A stretch of 38,082 bases of DNA from an uncultured Lachnospiraceae bacterium (lineage in GTDB: Bacteria > Bacillota > Clostridia > Lachnospirales > Lachnospiraceae): contig CAJTOK010000036.1 of assembly GCA_910577825.1 (NCBI GenBank), positions 1-38,082 of the forward strand. Direction: 5' to 3'. Below, piece by piece: positions 8,096 through 15,076 of the stretch. Position 1 is the first letter of the stretch, and every line of letters begins with the position of its first letter. The notes below the pieces were generated by a model. It did not search any database. It was not told the origin of the DNA and saw nothing but the letters and a program-made list of their open reading frames with translations. The translations under genes and the position numbers were made by a program.

Positions 8096-8998
8096 ATGAA
8101 TCTTTCAGTGAATTTTGCAGGAGTAGAAATGAAAAATCCTGTAACTGTAGCTTCAGGCACATTTGGTTCAGGAGCAGAGTATAAGGATTTTGTAGATTTA
8201 AACAAACTTGGTGCAGTAACTACAAAAGGAGTGTCAAGCGTACCATGGCAGGGAAACCAGACACCACGTATCTGTGAAACATATGGAGGGATGCTTAATG
8301 CAATAGGCCTGCAGAACCCGGGCATAGACCTTTTTATTGAAAGGGACATACCATTTTTAAAGCAGTATGATACTAAAATTATAGTGAATGTATGCGGCAG
8401 GACTGTTGAAGAATATACAGAGGTGGTACAAAGGCTTGCAGATACTGGCATTGACCTTTTGGAGATTAATATATCCTGCCCGAATGTAAAGGCTGGCGGC
8501 ATAGCTTTCGGGCAGGACCCGGAGCTTGCCAGGCAGGTTACAGACAGGATAAAGCAGTATGCAAAACAGCCTGTAATTATGAAGTTAAGCCCGAATGTAA
8601 CAGATATTGCTGAAATGGCAAGGGCTGTGGAAGCAGGCGGGGCAGATGCAGTTTCATTAATTAATACCCTTACAGGCATGAAGATAGACATTAATAAGAG
8701 GACATTTGCACTTGCCAATAAAACAGGCGGGCTGTCAGGCCCTGCAATAAAGCCTGTTGCAGTAAGGATGGTATACCAGGCGGCACATGCAGTTAAAATC
8801 CCTGTGCTTGGAATGGGCGGTATAAGCTGTGCAGAGGACGCACTTGAATTTATAATGGCAGGAGCTAAGATGGTAGCTGCTGGCACAGCTAATTTCCATA
8901 ACCCCGCTGTTACAGAAGAAATAATAGATGGAATAAAAGAATTTATGGAAAAAAATGGTGTTAAAGATATAAATGAACTTACTGGCTGTGTAAAATGA
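8096..8998 (+). CDS. pyrD: Dihydroorotate dehydrogenase, NAD-type catalytic subunit
   Basis: Class 1B PyrD oxidises dihydroorotate to orotate and works with PyrK, using NAD as the final acceptor, which fits an anaerobe. The 300-residue TIM-barrel protein has VASGTFGSGAEY at residues about 18-29, ISCPNVKAGG with the class 1 catalytic Cys at about 128-137, SLINTLTGMKID and the FMN phosphate loop GMGGISCAEDALEFIMAGA. AGAGG lies just before the ATG. The expected neighbour pyrE is missing: a sugar kinase gene follows after 18 bases. Confidence 0.96.
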   Translation: MNLSVNFAGVEMKNPVTVASGTFGSGAEYKDFVDLNKLGAVTTKGVSSVPWQGNQTPRICETYGGMLNAIGLQNPGIDLFIERDIPFLKQYDTKIIVNVCGRTVEEYTEVVQRLADTGIDLLEINISCPNVKAGGIAFGQDPELARQVTDRIKQYAKQPVIMKLSPNVTDIAEMARAVEAGGADAVSLINTLTGMKIDINKRTFALANKTGGLSGPAIKPVAVRMVYQAAHAVKIPVLGMGGISCAEDALEFIMAGAKMVAAGTANFHNPAVTEEIIDGIKEFMEKNGVKDINELTGCVK

Positions 8999-9016
8999 AA
9001 GGAGGCAGGGATAATA

Positions 9017-9967
9017 ATGGGACAGTATATTTATGGAATTGATTTAGGCGGCACTACAGTAAAAATGGGGCTTTTTGACAATGAAGGCAATATAATTGAC
9101 AAGTGGGAAATTGTTACAAGGAAAGAAGATAACGGTTCGCAGATACTGCCTGATATAGCTGCTTCAGTCCAGGACAAGAACAGTGAAAAAAACATTGCCA
9201 TAGAAGAAATAGAAGGAATTGGCATAGGTGTTCCCGGCCCTGTAACAGAAGATGGCAGGGTGCTTAAATGTGCAAACCTCGGATGGGGTGTTTTATCTGT
9301 TACAGATGAACTTAGACGGCTTACAGGCATTTCAAAAGCCAGGGCAGGCAATGATGCCAATGTGGCAGCACTTGGGGAACAGTGGCGTGGCGGCGGGCGT
9401 GGCTTTGACAGCATAGTTATGGTAACGCTTGGCACAGGCATTGGCGGCGGTATCATCCAGAATGGGAAGATACTTACAGGCTCTAACGGTGCTGCCGGCG
9501 AGATAGGGCATATTAAAGTGAATTTCAATGAAACAGCTACATGCGGCTGCGGCGGGCATGGCTGTCTTGAACAGTATTCATCCGCAACGGCAATAATGCG
9601 CCATGCAAGGGAACTTGTAACTGTAACAGAAGAAGAATCATATTTAAGGCAGTTTGAAACAGAAAAGATTACAGGCAAGGAAATATTTGATGGATATAAA
9701 GCAGGTGACAACCTTGCAAAACAGGTGGTAAAAAGATTTGCAGAGTATCTTGGGATTGGGCTTTCACATGTAACAGCAGTTGTTGATACACAGGCATTTG
9801 TAATAGGCGGCGGTGTATCTAAAAACGGGCAGGCTGTTATAGATGTAATACGTGAAGAATATGAGAAAAATGTAACACTTTTTGCACTAAAAGGCAAAGA
9901 ATTCCGTCTTGCAGAACTGGGCAATGATGCAGGTATGTATGGTGCAGTAAGGATGGTAATGGAATAA
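9017..9967 (+). CDS. glcK: ROK family glucokinase
   Basis: A 316-residue ROK kinase, most like the Gram-positive glucokinases that phosphorylate glucose with ATP. The N-terminal phosphate loop is GIDLGGTTVKMGL (about residues 7-19). The sugar site is GNDANVAALGE (about 111-121), the second phosphate loop is TLGTGIGGG, and the ROK zinc site is GHIKVNF followed by CGCGGHGCLEQYSS. A strong AAAGGAGG lies before the ATG, and the start is unambiguous. It is 18 bases after pyrD and probably in the pyr transcript, an unusual partner for these genes. The substrate is inferred from family resemblance; other hexoses are possible. Confidence 0.9.
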   Translation: MGQYIYGIDLGGTTVKMGLFDNEGNIIDKWEIVTRKEDNGSQILPDIAASVQDKNSEKNIAIEEIEGIGIGVPGPVTEDGRVLKCANLGWGVLSVTDELRRLTGISKARAGNDANVAALGEQWRGGGRGFDSIVMVTLGTGIGGGIIQNGKILTGSNGAAGEIGHIKVNFNETATCGCGGHGCLEQYSSATAIMRHARELVTVTEEESYLRQFETEKITGKEIFDGYKAGDNLAKQVVKRFAEYLGIGLSHVTAVVDTQAFVIGGGVSKNGQAVIDVIREEYEKNVTLFALKGKEFRLAELGNDAGMYGAVRMVME

Positions 9968-9992
9968 GATAACTTTTGGCAGAAAACGGGTA

Positions 9993-10021
9993 TTGAGAAA
10001 ATTACCTGTATAGTATATACT
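9993..10021 (+). promoter_or_regulatory. Promoter of the hydrogenase operon
   Basis: TTGAGA (9993-9998), a 17-base gap, then TATACT (10016-10021). The -10 is embedded in the palindrome TAGTATATACTA (10011-10022). The predicted start near 10028 gives a leader of about 125 bases filled by the hairpins described next. Confidence 0.65.
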
Positions 10022-10036
10022 ACAACCAGGCTACAG

Positions 10037-10114
10037 TGTGAAAAATATATCTAAGGCAGCATTTTTCACAAACGGGTTTACCCGTTTTGCTATTTGTGCC
10101 GCCTGAAGGCGGCA
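10037..10114 (+). promoter_or_regulatory. Structured leader of the hydrogenase mRNA, three hairpins
   Basis: Hairpin 1: TGTGAAAAAT (10037-10046) pairs perfectly with ATTTTTCACA (10061-10070), loop 10047-10060. Hairpin 2: AAACGGG (10070-10076) with CCCGTTT (10081-10087). Hairpin 3: TGCCGCC (10097-10103), loop TGAA, GGCGGCA (10108-10114). The loop of hairpin 1 holds AGGCAGC (10054-10060), which can pair at six of seven positions with GCCGCCT (10098-10104) in hairpin 3. An alternative CACAAA/TTTGTG pairing (10067-10072/10093-10098) would break hairpins 1 and 3. A T run appears at 10122-10126. I recognise no known riboswitch class. Part may simply be the terminator of the upstream operon. Confidence 0.55.
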
Positions 10115-10153
10115 TGGGGGATTTTTATGTATTTATAAAGAGGAGGAAAACAT

Positions 10154-11605
10154 ATGTTTGCTGATGAAGGAATTATTAACTTAAAACATGATGTTCTGAA
10201 TATGGTTGCAAAGCTTGCCTTTGAAGGCAGGCTTGAAGAGGAAAGGGACAATATCCCTTATAGAATTATACCAGGCCCTGAACCGCAGTTCCGCTGCTGT
10301 ATTTACAAAGAGCGTGAAATTATAAGGCAGCGTGTAAGGCTTGCGGAAGGCAAAGCCCCTGGTGAAAAAGACGATGGCAATGTAATACAGGTAATATCAT
10401 CTGCATGTGCCGACTGTCCTATAGCAAGTTACATTATTACTGATAACTGCCAGAACTGCTTAGGCAAGTCCTGTATGAATTCATGTAAATTCAATGCTAT
10501 TAAAATGGACGGCAAGCACCCAAGGATTGACCCTAACCACTGCCGTGAATGCGGCATGTGTGCAAAGGCATGTCCGTTCCATGTTATTGTGCATTTAAAG
10601 AGGCCTTGCAAGTCAAGCTGCCCTGTAGATGCAATTACGTATGACGAGCACGGCATTTCTGTAATTGATGATGAGAAGTGCATTAAATGCGGGCAGTGCA
10701 TACATAAATGTCCTTTCGGGGCAATAGGCTCTAAGACATATATTGTAGATGTAATTAATGCAATTAAGTCAGACAGGCCTGTTTATGCACTTGTTGCACC
10801 TGCAATCGAAGGCCAGTTTGAAAACGGGATTACAATGGCAAGCTGGCGCAAGGCACTTAAAGCAACCGGCTTTACAGATATGGTAGAAGTAGGGCTTGGC
10901 GGCGACATGACAACTTCAAGCGAAGCAGAAGAATGGTGGGAAGCACATGAAAAAGGTGAAAAGAAAACAACTTCATGCTGCCCGGCATTTGTAAACATGA
11001 TAAGAAAGCATTTCCCAGAGTCAGCAGACCTTATATCAACAACGGTTTCCCCTATGTGTGCTGTATCAAGGATGATTAAGGCAAAAGAACCTGATGCCTA
11101 CACAGTATTTATAGGCCCTTGTATAGCTAAGAAATCAGAAGTTGTTGACCAGAAGATAGAAGGTAATGCAGATGCTGTACTGGCATTTAGTGAACTCCAT
11201 GCAATAATGCTTGCAGTTGATACAGAACATTTTGATGATGTGGACGGCTACCAGGAAGCAAGCAAGTTTGGCAAGAGATACGGCAATGCAGGCGGTGTTA
11301 CAGCATCAGTAGTAGAATACCTTAATGAAACAGGGCGTGACGGCTCAGCACTTTCAGTATGTAAAGTAAGCGGTACTACAGAATGTAAGAAAGCACTTTT
11401 ACAGCTTAAAGTAAACAGGCTTAAAGAAGACTTTATAGAAGGGATGGCATGTGAAAACGGCTGTGTAGGCGGCCCGAGTTCATATGGCGTATATCCTAAA
11501 TTTAAAAAGAGCAGGGAAGATATGATAGAAACAGCAGATGGAAGAAGCATAACAGAGAACCTTAAAAACTATGATATGTCTTCTTTCTCAATGCACAGGG
11601 AATAA
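10154..11605 (+). CDS. [FeFe] hydrogenase, monomeric group B type
   Basis: This 483-residue enzyme carries the complete catalytic H-cluster signature: TSCCPAF (Cys275 as likely proton relay, Cys276 as ligand), GPCIAKKSE (Cys323) and GMACENGCVGG (Cys433, Cys437). The N-terminal half has several cysteine-rich motifs for iron-sulfur clusters: CADCP, CQNCLGKSC, CRECGMCAKACP and CIKCGQCIHKCP. It should therefore exchange electrons with ferredoxin and make or consume H2 in the cytoplasm. TSCCPAF and the Cys-rich N-terminus resemble the group B enzymes of Clostridia, whose physiological role is poorly known. AGAGGAGG precedes the ATG. The stop codon is three bases before the kinase gene, so the two are probably co-translated. 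Confidence 0.93.
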   Translation: MFADEGIINLKHDVLNMVAKLAFEGRLEEERDNIPYRIIPGPEPQFRCCIYKEREIIRQRVRLAEGKAPGEKDDGNVIQVISSACADCPIASYIITDNCQNCLGKSCMNSCKFNAIKMDGKHPRIDPNHCRECGMCAKACPFHVIVHLKRPCKSSCPVDAITYDEHGISVIDDEKCIKCGQCIHKCPFGAIGSKTYIVDVINAIKSDRPVYALVAPAIEGQFENGITMASWRKALKATGFTDMVEVGLGGDMTTSSEAEEWWEAHEKGEKKTTSCCPAFVNMIRKHFPESADLISTTVSPMCAVSRMIKAKEPDAYTVFIGPCIAKKSEVVDQKIEGNADAVLAFSELHAIMLAVDTEHFDDVDGYQEASKFGKRYGNAGGVTASVVEYLNETGRDGSALSVCKVSGTTECKKALLQLKVNRLKEDFIEGMACENGCVGGPSSYGVYPKFKKSREDMIETADGRSITENLKNYDMSSFSMHRE

Positions 11606-11608
11606 ATT

Positions 11609-14044
11609 ATGTTATTAGATGAATCTGGTAAAGGTATTGCATGTGGAAGTGCTATCTACCAGAGAACAGCAGACGGGGTTGCGTTAGTATCAGCAACCCC
11701 GTCTGTTATAAAGCTGGCAGGGTGCGGAAACATGGAGTTTGAAACAATTAAAAAAATTAATGTATTTGACGTGGTATACCCGGAAGACAGGGAGAAAGTC
11801 AGGAAAGCATTTAACATGGCATTTGATGAAGGCAGATATTCTGAATGCACTTTCCGCAGGTGGCACCATGCCAAAGGCATATACATATGGCTTTATGGAA
11901 GCTGTATGCCGCTAAATAATGAAGACGGTAAAATTTATGCCTGTTGTACATTTGTTGATATAACAAAACAGAAAGAGATTGAAGAAGAACTCGCAGAAAG
12001 CAGGAGGATTGGCAGGGAAACAGCCATGAACTTAAACAAGCTTTATAATGAAGAAGTTATAAGGCTTAGTACATTTTATGACAATTATACATGTATAATA
12101 CGTTATAATTTAAACAAGAACTGCGTTGAATTTATGGAAGGCGAAACATTATCAGGGCTGTTTAAAACAGGCATGTCACTTGATGAATGTTACGAAAAAA
12201 CAGAATACCTTATAAGAAATGAAAAAGCAGAGGAAACATTTTTAAACATATTCGACAAAGAAAAAATGTTTTCCCTGTTCAGGGCTGGCAAAAGGACGTT
12301 TACCATTGAAGTGCCATTCAGCCTTGATGAAAAGACAGGCACGCTTTTTGTAAGGTTTAATATTACAATGAAAGAAAACCCATATACAAATGATATACTG
12401 GTTTTTGTAATAGAAGAAGATATAACAACAGAAGTCCTTACAAAGACAGCTTACCAGAACATTGCCTCTACAGAATATATATCAATACTTTGTGTCGACA
12501 TAGTGAAAAACAGATATTTCTGCTGCAGCACATCAGAGCCTGATATGTATATGACTGGCGGAAGGTATGGGTGCAATGGTGAATACAGCACTACAATGCG
12601 CAGGATTTTCTATAATATACCAGGTGTTGTAGAAGATAAAAGGGATGAATTTTTAGAAAGCCTGGATTCCACAGTAATAAAAGAAAAACTTTCTGTTTCA
12701 CCAGAGTATGTATTTTATTACAGCAGGACTGTTGAAGGCATACAAAGGCGTTATAAAATAAGCATAAGATGGCTTGACAAGGAACATAATCTGGTAATTA
12801 TAGCCAAGAAAGATGTTACAGATACAGTACACGAAGAGCAGAAAAAAGAAAAAATGCTTTCAGATGCACTTGAAGACGCAGAAAGAGCCAATGAAGCCAA
12901 GACAGTTTTCTTATCAAACATGAGCCATGACATGAGGACACCGCTTAACGGGGTAATAGGTTTTACAAACCTTGCAATAGAAAGCAGCAGCATAGAAGAG
13001 AAAAATGAATATCTTGGCAAAATAAAAACATCCGGGGAATTTTTAGTACAGCTTATTAACTCCACCCTTGATTTAAGCAAAATAGAAAGCCATAAAATGA
13101 CCCTTGTTTATGAATATGCAGAATGGAACGGCATTTTAAAAAGCATTGTTAATTCAATACAGGCAGAAGCAGATAAAAAAGGCATACAGCTTATTGTGGA
13201 TACATCAAAATGCGGTTACAATGGCATGGTATATGTAGACAGTTTAAGGTTTAAACAGATATTTTTAAACCTGCTTTCCAATGCAATAAAATTTACGCAG
13301 GAAGGCGGAAAAGTTGAATTTATTATTGAATGCCTGCCTGTAATAATGAGTGGATGCAACTGTAAAATTATAGTACGTGACAATGGTTCCGGAATGAGCA
13401 GCAGTTTCGCAGAAAAAGCATTTGAACCATATTCACAGGATGTAACACGGACTGTAAAAAGAATGGAAGGTACAGGCCTTGGACTTTCCATCGTTAAGAA
13501 CCTTGTAAAAATGATGAACGGCTTTATTGAACTTGAAAGCGAGGAAAATAAAGGCACACAATTTACCATATACCTGCCTGTCAAAAGGGCAGGAGAAATG
13601 CCGGATAAAACAGAAGATACCAGTAAAAACAGCAGGGAAAGGCTTGCTGGCAAAACAGTATTACTATGCGAAGACCATCCTGTCAATACAGACCTTATAA
13701 AACTTATCCTTGAAAACTCCAGCATAAATACAGTATGTGCAGAAAATGGCAAAGAAGGGCTTGATATATTTGCCTCATCAGATATATGGCACTTTGATGC
13801 AATTCTTATGGATATATGTATGCCATTTATGGACGGTATAGAAGCAACAAAAGCAATAAGGAAACTGGACAGGGAAGATGCAGGGAAAGTACCAGTTATC
13901 GCAATGACAGCCAATGTATTCCATGAAGACAGGGAGAAGCTTTTTAAAGCAGGCATGACAGGTTTCCTTTCAAAACCAGTTGACGTAGGCAGGCTGTTTA
14001 AAACACTTGAAGAACAATGCAGCAGGCATGGACAGGAGGAATAA
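11609..14044 (+). CDS. PAS-containing hybrid sensor histidine kinase/response regulator
   Basis: The 811-residue protein has no membrane helix or signal peptide, so it senses a cytoplasmic cue. A PAS domain occupies about residues 15-115 and ends in the DITKQ-EIEEEL linker; two further PAS-like regions span about 150-265 and 275-405. The kinase core follows: H-box SNMSHDMRTPLNG with phospho-acceptor His440, N-box NLLSNAIKFT, then DNGSGMS and GTGLGLSIVK for ATP binding. A C-terminal receiver domain has the acidic pocket ED, phospho-acceptor Asp735 in ILMDICMPFMDG, the TA motif and the SKPVD lysine. It starts three bases after the hydrogenase, with AGGGA as a weak ribosome site inside the hydrogenase end, and ends by one-base overlap with the RNase H gene. 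No output domain or separate regulator is nearby, so its target is unknown. Confidence 0.93.
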   Translation: MLLDESGKGIACGSAIYQRTADGVALVSATPSVIKLAGCGNMEFETIKKINVFDVVYPEDREKVRKAFNMAFDEGRYSECTFRRWHHAKGIYIWLYGSCMPLNNEDGKIYACCTFVDITKQKEIEEELAESRRIGRETAMNLNKLYNEEVIRLSTFYDNYTCIIRYNLNKNCVEFMEGETLSGLFKTGMSLDECYEKTEYLIRNEKAEETFLNIFDKEKMFSLFRAGKRTFTIEVPFSLDEKTGTLFVRFNITMKENPYTNDILVFVIEEDITTEVLTKTAYQNIASTEYISILCVDIVKNRYFCCSTSEPDMYMTGGRYGCNGEYSTTMRRIFYNIPGVVEDKRDEFLESLDSTVIKEKLSVSPEYVFYYSRTVEGIQRRYKISIRWLDKEHNLVIIAKKDVTDTVHEEQKKEKMLSDALEDAERANEAKTVFLSNMSHDMRTPLNGVIGFTNLAIESSSIEEKNEYLGKIKTSGEFLVQLINSTLDLSKIESHKMTLVYEYAEWNGILKSIVNSIQAEADKKGIQLIVDTSKCGYNGMVYVDSLRFKQIFLNLLSNAIKFTQEGGKVEFIIECLPVIMSGCNCKIIVRDNGSGMSSSFAEKAFEPYSQDVTRTVKRMEGTGLGLSIVKNLVKMMNGFIELESEENKGTQFTIYLPVKRAGEMPDKTEDTSKNSRERLAGKTVLLCEDHPVNTDLIKLILENSSINTVCAENGKEGLDIFASSDIWHFDAILMDICMPFMDGIEATKAIRKLDREDAGKVPVIAMTANVFHEDREKLFKAGMTGFLSKPVDVGRLFKTLEEQCSRHGQEE
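11670..11705 (+). other. Strong GC-rich hairpin inside the start of the kinase gene
   Basis: CAGACGGGGTTGC (11670-11682) and GCAACCCCGTCTG (11693-11705) form a perfect 13-bp stem around a 10-base loop, 61 bases into the kinase coding region. No U run follows, so it is not a classic terminator. It could slow ribosomes or polymerase, or protect the hydrogenase part of the transcript. See findings. Confidence 0.6.
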
Positions 14045-14634
14045 TGGCAGGAAAATATTATGTTGTACGTAACGGAAGAACCCCCGGCATATACAGGACA
14101 TGGGATGAATGCAGGGCACAGGTTGACGGGTTCAGCGGGGCAGTCTATAAAAGTTTTAAAACAGAAAAAGAAGCACTGGAATTTTATCCAGGCAGCATAC
14201 AGCCAGACAGCAAAAGCAGCAGCCAGACAGTAAAAGCCTATGTAGACGGCAGCTTCTATGACGGCAGGTATTCATATGGTACAGTTATCCTGCGCAATGG
14301 CAGGGAAATCTGTTTTTCAGGTGAAGATAACAAAAAAGAACTTGCAGCCATGCACAATGTCGCAGGTGAAATAGAAGGAGCTAAAGCAGCCATGAGATAT
14401 GCCATTAAAGAGGGGCTGGAAGAAATCATAATATACCACGATTATGAGGGAATTGCAAAATGGTGTCTTGGTGAATGGAAAACAAACAAAGAAGGCACAA
14501 AAGCATACAAGGCATACTATGACAGCATAAAAAACCAGGTAAACATTAAATTTGTAAAAGTAAAAGGGCATTCAGGTGATAAATACAATGATATGGCAGA
14601 CAGGCTGGCAAAAAGGGCATTAGGGATTTTGTAA
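14044..14634 (+). CDS. rnhA: Ribonuclease H with N-terminal viroplasmin-like hybrid-binding domain
   Basis: RNase HI cuts RNA in RNA-DNA hybrids (primers, R-loops). Residues 1-50 (GKYYVVRNGRTPGIYRTWDE ... GAVYKSF) are the hybrid-binding domain also found in eukaryotic RNase H1. The catalytic domain follows with the four acidic residues visible: Asp68 in YVDGS, Glu109 in AGEIEG, Asp133 in YHDYEG and Asp183 in YNDMAD, plus the VKGHSGD loop. The chosen ATG at 14044 overlaps the kinase stop codon by one base (TAATG) and has AGGAGG at 14034-14039; an upstream in-frame start would lie inside the kinase gene and lacks a ribosome site. The length (196) is normal for this two-domain form. Confidence 0.93.
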   Translation: MAGKYYVVRNGRTPGIYRTWDECRAQVDGFSGAVYKSFKTEKEALEFYPGSIQPDSKSSSQTVKAYVDGSFYDGRYSYGTVILRNGREICFSGEDNKKELAAMHNVAGEIEGAKAAMRYAIKEGLEEIIIYHDYEGIAKWCLGEWKTNKEGTKAYKAYYDSIKNQVNIKFVKVKGHSGDKYNDMADRLAKRALGIL

Positions 14635-14641
14635 AATATGG

Positions 14642-14816
14642 GCTGGCAATTCCAATGTGTCCCATGGACAAGCACACTTCCGTTTGGACTCGCACGTAAC
14701 GGCGCATAAAGCCCTTATGCTTCAAAGAAAAACATCTTTGAAGCATCTGGTACAGGGCTTAAACGCCGACGGCTTCGTACAGCTGTCCATTGGGAGCACA
14801 TTTGGAATTTGCCAGC
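14642..14816. repeat. 175-bp nested palindromic element (MITE-like or structured RNA)
   Basis: The whole segment folds on itself. The outer arm 14642-14670 pairs base for base with 14784-14816, except for single unpaired bases at 14790, 14796, 14801 and 14808. Inside, CGGCG (14700-14704) pairs with CGCCG (14764-14768) and AAGCCCT (14709-14715) with AGGGCTT (14754-14760). ATGCTTCAAAGA (14717-14728) pairs perfectly with TCTTTGAAGCAT (14735-14746) around a six-base loop. It begins eight bases after the rnhA stop codon, so it may also end that transcript. There is no reading frame. I do not recognise a named family. Confidence 0.8.
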
Positions 14817-14874
14817 TAATCTAATCTTTGGCAATTAAAACCATTATATCCAAACCATAAATCCAGTATTATAA

Positions 14875-15056
14875 CTATCTGTATATAATTACTTCGGATT
14901 TGCCTGAATCCAGTCCCGTTGCTTTTTGCAGTAACTCAGCCACTTTTAAAATTATAAATTTAATGCCAATTTGTCATATACCGCTTTCGGAATCATAATA
15001 TTCTCAAATAATTTTTGTAATAAATCAAATCTTTCTATTTTATACAATTCTTTTAC
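14875..15056 (-). pseudogene. Decayed PIN-domain (DUF3368-like) toxin remnant
   Basis: Reading the minus strand, 15056-14952 encodes a stretch containing LLQKLFENIMIPKAVYDKLA and then a stop. In a different frame, 14940-14875 encodes AELLQKATGLDSGKSEVIIY and then a stop. The first piece resembles the strand-helix with IPxAVY typical of DUF3368 PIN proteins; the second resembles their LDxGExEAI segment. No intact start, no ribosome site and a frame change between the pieces point to a broken gene with internal loss. It lies just downstream of hsdS on the same strand. Identification is by motif memory only. Confidence 0.45.
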
Positions 15057-15076
15057 TTAGTTATATATCTATAATA

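Noticed and set aside
10021..10153. Cyclic-di-GMP or another named riboswitch in the hydrogenase leader
   Set aside because: The conserved loop and core sequences of the classes I know are not present; kept as an unnamed structured leader.
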